Made by a program: the position numbers and the translations under genes
Notes under the pieces: generated by a model
Databases searched by the model: none
What the model was told of the DNA's origin: nothing
Seen by the model: only the letters and a program-made list of their open reading frames with translations
Part shown: positions 1 through 5,046 of the stretch, piece by piece
Layout: each line of letters begins with the position of its first letter
Position numbering within the stretch: the first letter of the stretch is position 1
Source of the DNA: Nitrosomonadales bacterium
Lineage (GTDB): Bacteria > Pseudomonadota > Gammaproteobacteria > Burkholderiales > SG8-41
Assembly (NCBI GenBank): GCA_009885185.1
Contig: VFLF01000302.1
Location: 1-5,046 of the forward strand
Direction of reading: 5' to 3'
DNA length: 5,046 nt

Positions 1-465
1 AATCTCGCCCCTGCGGTCCAGCACAATAGTATAAGGCAAGACCCGCCGCTTGTTGCCCGCCTGACGGGATATCTCAACAGTGTCAAAAGTGCCGATCAAA
101 CTGGGATAGTTAATCGCGAATTTACGTGAAAATTCGGCTGTTTTATCAGCTTGATCGATGGAGATGCCGACAAATTGCAGACCTTTGGCACGATACTTTT
201 CCTGCATTTTGACGAACATCGGGATCTCTTCGCGGCACGGCTCGCACCAGGTTGCCCAGAAATTGATTACGACCACCTTGCCGCGCCACTGACTCATCTG
301 CTGCGACTTGCCCTCCAAGTCCGGCAATGCCATGGCGAATAGCGCATCGGAGGCACTGGGCTCGGATATCGCGGTATTGCGTGAGTTGCCCACCCACAGC
401 CCCGCGCCGACAGCCGTCAGCGCGATGAGCAGGTAGAGCGCATACCTGAGAATCTTGTTTGACAA
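1..465 (-). CDS. TlpA/ResA-like membrane-anchored thioredoxin, C-terminus cut by window edge
   Basis: This is a periplasmic thiol-disulfide oxidoreductase of the TlpA/ResA/CcmG group, with 155 codons visible and the C-terminus off the left edge. Residues 4-26 form one hydrophobic segment after a basic start (K4, R7), which fits an uncleaved signal anchor placing the domain in the periplasm. The active site is WCEPC (C74, C77) after the strand VVVINFWAT. The LPYTIVLD segment supplies the expected cis-proline (P144). I chose TTG at 465-463 because an in-frame TAA lies two codons upstream (471-469), no ATG or GTG precedes the membrane segment, and this start gives SNKILRY before it. No clear Shine-Dalgarno is visible. 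The gene lies 55 nt after dsbD on the same strand, so DsbD is the natural electron donor. The family is certain. Whether it serves cytochrome c maturation or general disulfide reduction cannot be told from the sequence. Confidence 0.93.
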   Translation of the reverse strand, partial: MSNKILRYALYLLIALTAVGAGLWVGNSRNTAISEPSASDALFAMALPDLEGKSQQMSQWRGKVVVINFWATWCEPCREEIPMFVKMQEKYRAKGLQFVGISIDQADKTAEFSRKFAINYPSLIGTFDTVEISRQAGNKRRVLPYTIVLDRRGEI

Positions 466-520
466 GAATTAGACGATCTTAAGAGGAAATAGGGGTGCTT
501 TAAATAAAAATGGCGTTACA
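466..520 (-). other. dsbD to TlpA-like gene spacer
   Basis: This 55-base spacer is richer in A and T than the genes on either side. I see no convincing hairpin followed by a T-run, no strong -10/-35 pair and no good Shine-Dalgarno ahead of the TTG start. Read-through from dsbD is the simplest explanation for expression of the downstream gene. Confidence 0.5.
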
Positions 521-2374
521 TCAAAACTTCAGCACCTCATCCAGCACACCGGCGAACTTTTCCGCATTCTGAAAGCCTATAACACGTAATCCATTGATTT
601 CTTTGCCATTTTTATCAAAGAAGATGATCCCCGGCGGGCCGAACAAGCGGAAGCGCTTGAGCAAGGCCTGATGTTCCGCGTTGTTGGCGGTCACGTCGGC
701 CTGCACCTTGACCATGCCGGCCAGCCGTTGTTTGACCTGCTCGTCACTAAAAGTAAAGCGCTCCATTTCCTTGCACGAGACGCACCAGTCGGCATAAAAA
801 TCCAGCAACACCGGCTTACCCGCCGCCGCGCGGATCGCCGCGTCCAGTTCCGCGCCCGTCGAAACGCGCTTGAACGCTGGCGCATCGCCGCTGGCCGACG
901 GTGCCGCCATGTCGCCTCCCGCCACCAACCCGGACAACGGCCGCAGGATATCTTTTGCACCCGAGAATGCGCCGACCATGAACGCCGCGCCCGCCAGCAA
1001 GGCGATGACACCGATTCCCTTGCCGAAACGCTGAAACCCATGCGCGTGCTGCGGCAGCGGATCGATCACCCGCAGATACACGGCGCAGACGTTCAGCAAC
1101 GCTGCCCACGCCAGCATTTGCGCGGCCAGCGGAATCACCGGTGACACAAGATAAATCGCCATCGCCAGCAGCAGCACACCGAAAAAGCGCTTGACCGCAT
1201 CCATCCATGGCCCGGCCTTGGGCAGCAATGCACCGGCCGACGCACCCACCGCCAGCAGCGGCACGCCCATGCCCAGCGCCATCGAAAACAAAGCCGCCCC
1301 GCCGAGCACGCCGTCGCGGCTTTGGCTGATATACAGCAACGCACCGGCCAGCGGCGCCGCCACGCACGGGCCGACGATCAGCGCCGACAGCACCCCCATC
1401 ACGAACACGCCGCTGTATTTGCCGCCGGGCAGGCGGTTGGTGGTTTCCGCCAGCCGTGTTTGCAGGCTTGCCGGCAATTGCAGCTCGTACAGGCCAAACA
1501 TCGCCATCGCCAGGATCACGAATATCAGGGCGAAGCTGCCCAATACCCACGGGTTTTGCAGCGCCGCCGACAGCATCGCCCCCGACAGCCCGGCGGCCAC
1601 ACCCGCGACGGCATAGGTGATCGCCATGCCCAGCACGTACGCCGCCGACAGCATGAAGCCGTGCATGCGTGTCACGTGTTGCCCGCGTCCGACGATCATG
1701 CCCGACAAAATCGGGATCATCGGCAGCGCGCACGGGGTCAGCGACAGCAGCAGCCCGAAACCAAAAAAACTCACGATCAGCAGCCAGAACTCGCCGTGGA
1801 ACAATGCGGCAATACGCGAGTCTTCGGCGGTGGACGGCGCTGCCTTGGCGTCGCCCTGACCCATGATGCGCGACAGCGGATCGCCGCCGCTGACGCCGCC
1901 CGCCGCCGCTGCGACGCCGGTGCCAGCCGTCATCGACAATTGTATTTTGCTGTCCATCGGCACGTAGCACACGCCGACATCGGCGCATCCTTGCGAGGTG
2001 ACGGTGAGCATGATTTTTCCATCGGCGGTGGATTCCACCGGCACGATGATTTTCAATTCGCCACGATGGGTCTGCACCTCGCCGAAGAACTCGTCTTTCT
2101 TCAGCGTGCCCTGCGGGATTTGCGCCGCGCCGATTCTCGCACCCACCGGCTCCGCGACAAACGCAAAACGCTCGCGATACAGGTAATAACCCTCGGCGAT
2201 CTGATAACGCACTTCAATGGTCGACGCATCCACCACGCGCGCCGAAAAGCGGAAGGCCTTTTCGGGTTCAAGCAGATCCTTCTGCGCCGCGGACGCCATC
2301 GCGCCCATTGTGGCGAAGCACAAAAAACACAATAAAAACAAATACTTATGAATGTTAAGGATAATTCGCATCAC
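521..2374 (-). CDS. dsbD: Thiol:disulfide interchange protein DsbD, full length
   Basis: DsbD carries reducing power from cytoplasmic thioredoxin across the inner membrane to periplasmic thiol proteins (DsbC, CcmG/TlpA types). At 617 aa it is somewhat longer than E. coli DsbD (565). Residues 1-30 are a signal peptide with a possible AMA or ASA cleavage site. The N-terminal alpha domain (about 31-150) has C130 and C136. A Gly/Ala-rich linker (about 151-190) leads to eight predicted membrane segments (about 193-471), with C215 in LTPCALP and C337 in VGPCVAAP. The C-terminal thioredoxin domain (about 500-617) has WCVSC (C531, C534). The cysteine spacings 6, 122 and 3 equal those of E. coli C103/C109, C163/C285 and C461/C464, so all three redox pairs are intact. 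The start is GTG at 2374 or ATG at 2371; both overlap the cutA stop, implying coupled translation. The first codons are A/T-rich. Confidence 0.98.
   Translation of the reverse strand: MMRIILNIHKYLFLLCFLCFATMGAMASAAQKDLLEPEKAFRFSARVVDASTIEVRYQIAEGYYLYRERFAFVAEPVGARIGAAQIPQGTLKKDEFFGEVQTHRGELKIIVPVESTADGKIMLTVTSQGCADVGVCYVPMDSKIQLSMTAGTGVAAAAGGVSGGDPLSRIMGQGDAKAAPSTAEDSRIAALFHGEFWLLIVSFFGFGLLLSLTPCALPMIPILSGMIVGRGQHVTRMHGFMLSAAYVLGMAITYAVAGVAAGLSGAMLSAALQNPWVLGSFALIFVILAMAMFGLYELQLPASLQTRLAETTNRLPGGKYSGVFVMGVLSALIVGPCVAAPLAGALLYISQSRDGVLGGAALFSMALGMGVPLLAVGASAGALLPKAGPWMDAVKRFFGVLLLAMAIYLVSPVIPLAAQMLAWAALLNVCAVYLRVIDPLPQHAHGFQRFGKGIGVIALLAGAAFMVGAFSGAKDILRPLSGLVAGGDMAAPSASGDAPAFKRVSTGAELDAAIRAAAGKPVLLDFYADWCVSCKEMERFTFSDEQVKQRLAGMVKVQADVTANNAEHQALLKRFRLFGPPGIIFFDKNGKEINGLRVIGFQNAEKFAGVLDEVLKF
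2369..2374 (-). promoter_or_regulatory. Overlapping cutA stop and dsbD start (GTGATG)
   Basis: On the minus strand the six bases read GTGATG. The cutA stop TGA (2373-2371) sits inside them. GTG at 2374 would give a 4-nt overlap, while ATG at 2371 would give a 1-nt overlap of the TGATG type. Both starts are in frame and differ by one residue. No strong Shine-Dalgarno precedes them; the nearest purine-rich stretch is GGCGAC about 9 nt upstream. This suggests that ribosomes finishing cutA reinitiate on dsbD. Confidence 0.75.
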
Positions 2375-2715
2375 GCGCTATGTGTCGCCCTGTTGACCTC
2401 GCCCGCCACCCATTGCAGGTAGCCGGGCAAACCTTGCGCCACTGGGACTGCAATGATTTCCGGAAGTTCGTAAGGATGCAAGCGGCGAATCACCGCTTCC
2501 AGCGCCGCGTAGCGCGCGGCGGTGGTCTTGATCAGCAGCGGAATTTCCTCGGCGTTTTCAATCTTGCCCTGCCAGCGATACACCGACTGGCACGCGCCGA
2601 GAATATTGACGCACGCCGCGACTTGTTCGTCGATCAGCGCATGCGCGAGCCGCGTCGCCGCCTCCTGATCCGGCAGATTCGTCAACACCAACAGCACGTC
2701 GTCGGGCGCGCTCAT
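2371..2715 (-). CDS. cutA: Divalent-cation tolerance protein CutA
   Basis: CutA is a small, ferredoxin-like-fold protein that forms very stable trimers in characterised members. It was named from copper-sensitive E. coli mutants, but its direct biochemical role is unsettled, and part of that phenotype maps to the adjacent dsbD (formerly cutA2). The 114-aa length matches the family (112 in E. coli). Diagnostic segments are AACVNIL (33-39, with C35 at the E. coli C39 position), YRWQGKIE (46-53), LLIKTT (60-65), and HPYELPEIIAVPV (80-92) followed by YLQWV (99-103). A second cysteine, C42, is present; E. coli C16 and C79 have no counterpart here. The ATG start at 2715 has AGGT six to seven bases upstream. 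It lies 3 nt after the SDR gene and overlaps the dsbD start, so it sits mid-operon. Confidence 0.97.
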   Translation of the reverse strand: MSAPDDVLLVLTNLPDQEAATRLAHALIDEQVAACVNILGACQSVYRWQGKIENAEEIPLLIKTTAARYAALEAVIRRLHPYELPEIIAVPVAQGLPGYLQWVAGEVNRATHSA

Positions 2716-2718
2716 CGG

Positions 2719-3672
2719 CTACCTGCCGCCCGCGCCAACGATGCCGCTATGCACGCTCGGATAGCGCAGCGTGAACCGCAGTTCGCGCTTGATGCGCTGA
2801 TTGCTCAGCCGACGCGATTCGCTCATGAACGACAGCAGATTTGCCGGAATCATGTGCGCCGCGTCGCTGCGCGCGATGCGCGGCGGACGGGCGAGGCCAT
2901 GCCGATCCGCCACCAGATCGAAGTAGTCGCCCATCTTCTGCGGCACATCATCCACCGCGTTGTAGGCGCGCCCCGGCGACGCATGATGCAGCGCCGCGAT
3001 CACCAGCCGCGCCAGATCATCGGCATGCACGTGATTGACATAACTGTCGTCCTCGTCGCGCAGTGCCGGCGTGCCGCGCTCAAGCCGCGCCAGCGGCAAG
3101 CGATCCGCGGCATAAATGCCCGGCACGCGCAGTATCGACACCGGCACGCCTGAACGCGCACCCCATGCGCGCAGGCGGCGCTCGGCATCCACGCGCCGTT
3201 GCGCGCGCGCGGTTTGCGGCTGCGCGGGCCGCGTTTCAGGCACCACCTCGCCGCCGCAATCGCCATACACGCCGCTGGTGCTGATGTAGACAAAGTGCTG
3301 TGGTAGAGTGCCACGACTGACTTCACGCTTACCGATATTTTTTCCACCTCCGCCACCAACGCTACCTTTGCCGTTGCGCCCCAGGGCCGCGATCAGATGC
3401 GCAGTACGCGTATCGGTCATGCCCTGCGCCGGCGGCGGCGCAAGATGAACCACGTCATGAGCAATGCCCACGATGGCCGACAATGTGTGCGGCTTGTCCA
3501 GATCACCCAAAATCGGCGTCACGCCCAGCGCGCGCAGCTTTGCGCAGTGCGCCGCATCGCGCGTCAGCGCGTAAATGCGTCCATACACGCGACAACGCGC
3601 GCGCACCAGCGGAATCAGGCGCATGCCCACGTCGCCGCAACCGATAATCAGTAACCGTTTCATCGTCAACAC
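2719..3672 (-). CDS. Atypical SDR / NAD-dependent epimerase-dehydratase family protein (YeeZ-like)
   Basis: This is an NAD(P)-binding Rossmann protein resembling E. coli YeeZ; its substrate is unknown. With the GTG start it has 317 aa. The dinucleotide-binding loop is IIGCGDVG (9-16). The STSGVYGD segment (131-138) is the family's Ser/Thr region. ILRVPGIYA (180-188) and YVNHVHADDLARLV (211-224) match the epimerase-like C-terminal half, and ESRRLSNQRIKRELRF (285-300) is typical of YeeZ-type proteins. The usual catalytic YxxxK is not visible after STSGVYGD; the expected stretch reads ARAQRRVDAERRL, so classical SDR chemistry is doubtful. Residues about 99-121 are a Gly/Lys-rich insertion. GTG at 3672 is preferred because GGAG lies 6 nt upstream; ATG at 3663 (MKRLLIIGCG) is the alternative, with GGAG 15 nt away. 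The gene heads the cutA-dsbD-TlpA run and has no evident link to redox work. Confidence 0.88.
   Translation of the reverse strand: MLTMKRLLIIGCGDVGMRLIPLVRARCRVYGRIYALTRDAAHCAKLRALGVTPILGDLDKPHTLSAIVGIAHDVVHLAPPPAQGMTDTRTAHLIAALGRNGKGSVGGGGGKNIGKREVSRGTLPQHFVYISTSGVYGDCGGEVVPETRPAQPQTARAQRRVDAERRLRAWGARSGVPVSILRVPGIYAADRLPLARLERGTPALRDEDDSYVNHVHADDLARLVIAALHHASPGRAYNAVDDVPQKMGDYFDLVADRHGLARPPRIARSDAAHMIPANLLSFMSESRRLSNQRIKRELRFTLRYPSVHSGIVGAGGR
2721..2724 (-). promoter_or_regulatory. cutA ribosome binding site overlapping upstream stop
   Basis: The minus strand reads CAGGTAGCCG before the cutA ATG. AGGT is a modest Shine-Dalgarno with normal spacing. Its T is the first base of the upstream SDR gene's TAG stop (2721-2719). 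Ribosomes terminating on the SDR gene would therefore cover this site, consistent with translational coupling. Confidence 0.6.
3307..3381 (-). other. Gly/Lys-rich insertion within the SDR protein
   Basis: Codons 98-122 of the SDR gene encode a low-complexity stretch including GKGSVGGGGGKNIGKREVSR, between AHLIAALGR and LPQHFVYISTSG. From my memory of the family, homologs usually join these two conserved blocks with only a few residues, so roughly 15-20 residues look extra. The DNA uses codons scarce in the rest of the gene (GGT, GTT, GGA, AAA, AAT, CTA, CCA), includes a run of six A on the coding strand, and is less GC-rich than its surroundings. The reading frame is kept on both sides. Confidence 0.6.
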
Positions 3673-3678
3673 ATTTTA

Positions 3679-3682
3679 CTCC
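3679..3682 (-). promoter_or_regulatory. Shine-Dalgarno of the SDR gene in a 10-nt divergent gap
   Basis: The whole gap between the two divergent start codons reads GGAGTAAAAT on the minus strand. GGAG is a good Shine-Dalgarno with 6-nt spacing to GTG at 3672, and it decides that start over ATG at 3663. It directly abuts the plus-strand ATG at 3683. Promoters for both genes must lie inside the opposing coding sequence. Confidence 0.6.
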
Positions 3683-4693
3683 ATGCCCCGTCAGGTCACG
3701 ATCAAACCCAGCAACCACCATTTCACCGTCAGCGGCGACGAAACCATACTCGACGGCGCGCTGCGTGAAGGATTTAACATCGCTTATGGATGCCGCAACG
3801 GCGCCTGCGGCAGTTGCAAAGGCAAACTGCTCGACGGCAGCGTCGATTACGGCAGTTACAACAACTCGGCCCTGCTCGACGCCGAAAAGAAAAACGGCTA
3901 CGCCCTGTTTTGCCAAGCCACGCCCTTGACGGATGTGGTTATCGAATGCCGCGAAATCAGCGCCATCAAGGATATCCAGGTGCGCACGCTGCCATGCCGC
4001 GTGCAAAAACTCGAACGCGCAGCACCCGACGTGATGATGATCCACCTGCGTCTGCCCGCCAACGAACGGTTGCAATTTCTCGCCGGGCAATACATCGACA
4101 TTCTCACCAAGAGCGGTCTGCGCCGCAGCCTGTCCATCGCCAACGCGCCGCACGACGACGACGTGCTGCAACTGCACCTGCGCAACTACGGCGGCCCGTT
4201 CAGCCAATACGTATTCAACACACTGAAAGAAAAAGACATCCTGCGCCTTGAAGGCCCGCTCGGCACATTCTTCCTGCGCGAAGACAGCGACAAACCGCTG
4301 ATCCTGCTCGCCAGCGGCACCGGCTTCGCGCCGATCAAAGCTATCATTGAACACGTGATCCACAAAGAAATTCAGCGCCCGATGACGCTATATTGGGGCT
4401 GCCGCGTGCGCGCCGATTTATATCTGAATGATCTGGCTGAAAGCTGGGCGCGCGAACACGGCGTTAAATACGTTCCCGTACTGTCCGATGCTCTACCCGA
4501 AGATAATTGGACAGGTCGCACCGGCTTCGTGCATCGCGCGGTAATGGAAGATTTCCCGAATATGCGCGGCCATCAGGTCTACGCCTGCGGCGCACCCATC
4601 GTGATTGAATCGGCGTCGCGCGATTTCACCGGGCAATGCCAACTGCCGGCGGATGATTTTTTCAGTGATGCGTTTACGGCGGCGGCGCAGTAG
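3683..4693 (+). CDS. 2Fe-2S ferredoxin / FAD / NAD(P)H oxidoreductase (CDP-6-deoxyglucoseen reductase-like)
   Basis: This 336-aa electron-transfer flavoprotein probably moves electrons from NAD(P)H through FAD to a plant-type 2Fe-2S cluster and then to an unknown acceptor. The N-terminal ferredoxin domain (about 1-95) has C37, C42 and C45 in GCRNGACGSC plus C77 in ALFCQA, a complete cluster set. The FAD domain (about 100-200) has RRSLSIAN (147-154) and the GGPFSQYV segment (170-177). The NAD(P) domain (about 205-330) has LLASGTGFAPIKA (208-220), YWGCRVRADLY (237-247) and YACGAPIV (300-307). The domain order matches AscD/DdhD and oxygenase reductase components. ATG at 3683 was chosen because MPRQVTIKPSNHHF fits the usual N-terminus; an ATG at 3575 would overlap the divergent gene by 98 nt and add residues unlike the family. 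No Shine-Dalgarno is visible. No deoxysugar or oxygenase gene is nearby, so the physiological partner is open. Confidence 0.94.
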   Translation: MPRQVTIKPSNHHFTVSGDETILDGALREGFNIAYGCRNGACGSCKGKLLDGSVDYGSYNNSALLDAEKKNGYALFCQATPLTDVVIECREISAIKDIQVRTLPCRVQKLERAAPDVMMIHLRLPANERLQFLAGQYIDILTKSGLRRSLSIANAPHDDDVLQLHLRNYGGPFSQYVFNTLKEKDILRLEGPLGTFFLREDSDKPLILLASGTGFAPIKAIIEHVIHKEIQRPMTLYWGCRVRADLYLNDLAESWAREHGVKYVPVLSDALPEDNWTGRTGFVHRAVMEDFPNMRGHQVYACGAPIVIESASRDFTGQCQLPADDFFSDAFTAAAQ

Positions 4694-4718
4694 CCAAATT
4701 CGCCGCCTCTACTGCGCC
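4684..4718. repeat. Perfect 10-bp inverted repeat holding both convergent stop codons
   Basis: The left arm GGCGCAGTAG (4684-4693) and the right arm CTACTGCGCC (4709-4718) are exact reverse complements separated by 15 bases. Each arm ends at a gene's TAG stop, so both genes end in the same nine bases, GCGCAGTAG. RNA from either strand can form the hairpin. No T-run follows on either side, so it is not a standard intrinsic terminator, although it may still protect 3' ends or slow the polymerase. A competing 7-bp stem (4681-4687 with 4701-4707) is possible. Confidence 0.6.
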
Positions 4719-5046
4719 AGCACCCGCGCCAGTGCCAGCAACGCCTGATCGACGCCCTTGGTCTTGCCCGCAATCTCCGTCAGCGGCGTGGTGATAACGT
4801 CGCCGCCGCGCATGCCCACCAGCACACCGGATGCGCCGCGCGCGAGTTGATCGACTGCCGCCGCGCCCAGGCGTGTGGCGAGTATGCGGTCACCTGCGGT
4901 AGGCGCGCCGCCGCGCACCACATGGCCCAGCGTGGTGACTCGCATGCCGAAGCCCACTTCGGCGCGATGTTCGGCGGCGTATTGCACGATGGCATGCGCG
5001 CCGTGTTTGGCGCCTTCGGCCACCACCACCAGCGCGTGGGTCTTGC
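4709..5046 (-). CDS. pfkA: 6-phosphofructokinase (PfkA family), C-terminal third only
   Basis: The enzyme phosphorylates fructose 6-phosphate to fructose 1,6-bisphosphate in glycolysis, in the cytoplasm. Only the last 111 residues are in the window; the N-terminus lies beyond the right edge. The visible part starts KTHALVVVAEGAKHG, the strand VVVAEGA being typical of the family. It continues with MRVTTLGHVVRGG and then TAGDRILATRLGAAAVD. The Arg, His and Arg in this block (codons at 4942, 4924 and 4915) have the same 6 and 3 spacing as E. coli R243, H249 and R252, which bind fructose 6-phosphate. The tail after the last Arg is 67 residues, against 68 in E. coli, so the C-terminus is normal. 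Whether ATP or pyrophosphate is the donor depends on N-terminal residues not visible here, so pfkA is used only as the family name. The gene converges on the reductase gene with 15 nt between stops. Confidence 0.93.
   Translation of the reverse strand, partial: KTHALVVVAEGAKHGAHAIVQYAAEHRAEVGFGMRVTTLGHVVRGGAPTAGDRILATRLGAAAVDQLARGASGVLVGMRGGDVITTPLTEIAGKTKGVDQALLALARVLAQ

Noticed and set aside
466..520. A separate promoter for the TlpA-like gene in the spacer after dsbD
   Set aside because: The A/T-rich spacer gave no convincing -35/-10 pair, so I could not support one.
1850..1925. GCC/GCG-rich repeats in the dsbD linker region
   Set aside because: They are Ala/Gly codon runs of a flexible interdomain linker, common in GC-rich genomes, with no regular repeat unit.
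816..1988. Minus-strand frame of 390 codons overlapping dsbD in another phase
   Set aside because: The dsbD frame carries all catalytic motifs; this frame is an Arg/Gly/Ala-rich by-product of GC-rich third positions.
1322..2335. Plus-strand open frame of 337 codons inside dsbD
   Set aside because: It is antisense to dsbD, rich in Arg, His and Gln as expected for a shadow frame, and has no domain or initiation signal.
2380..3153. Plus-strand open frame of 257 codons antisense to cutA and the SDR gene
   Set aside because: It spans two real genes on the other strand, is low-complexity Arg/His-rich and resembles no known protein.
3335..3345. Possible slippery site (A AAA AAT) in the SDR gene for programmed frameshifting
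   Set aside because: The gene reads through in frame with conserved motifs on both sides, and no conserved alternative product or stimulatory structure is evident.
3575..3682. Longer N-terminus for the reductase from ATG at 3575
   Set aside because: The extra 36 residues are not ferredoxin-like and would overlap the divergent SDR gene by 98 nt; ATG at 3683 fits the family N-terminus.
3503..4363. Long minus-strand open frame (286 codons) antisense to the reductase and running into the SDR gene
   Set aside because: It lies opposite a well-supported flavoprotein gene, has no recognisable domain, and its composition is what the complementary strand of GC-rich coding DNA produces.

Overview
The window is GC-rich (roughly 60% by eye) and densely packed with ordinary chromosomal genes. 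It looks like a proteobacterium, most likely a betaproteobacterium. The grounds are the cutA-dsbD pair followed by a membrane-anchored TlpA-type thioredoxin, plus the style of the flanking SDR and ferredoxin-type reductase genes; no taxonomic marker is present, so this is inference. There is no RNA gene, CRISPR array, insertion sequence or other mobile element, and no gene-free stretch longer than 55 bases.

Layout. Positions 1-3672 (minus strand) hold four genes that read leftward and look like one transcription unit, in transcription order: an atypical SDR / YeeZ-like NAD(P)-binding protein (3672-2719), cutA (2715-2371), dsbD (2374-521) and a TlpA-like thioredoxin (465 to beyond the left edge). 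The spacings are 3 nt, a short overlap, and 55 nt. A ferredoxin-type flavin reductase (3683-4693, plus strand) diverges from the SDR gene with only 10 nt between start codons. The C-terminal third of a 6-phosphofructokinase (minus strand, 4709 to beyond the right edge) converges on the reductase with a 15-nt gap. A perfect 10-bp inverted repeat contains both stop codons there.

How the genes fit together. DsbD takes electrons from cytoplasmic thioredoxin across the inner membrane, and the TlpA-like protein is a likely periplasmic recipient, so these two form a plausible disulfide-reduction or cytochrome c maturation branch. CutA is a small trimeric protein historically linked to metal tolerance and commonly found beside dsbD. 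The SDR protein, the reductase and the phosphofructokinase have no evident functional tie to that branch.

I did not find a new biological system. The points worth a second look are local: the nearly touching divergent starts, the inverted repeat holding both stops, a glycine-rich insertion in the SDR protein with less GC-rich codon use, and a reductase of a family usually given a CDP-sugar name but with no such pathway genes beside it.
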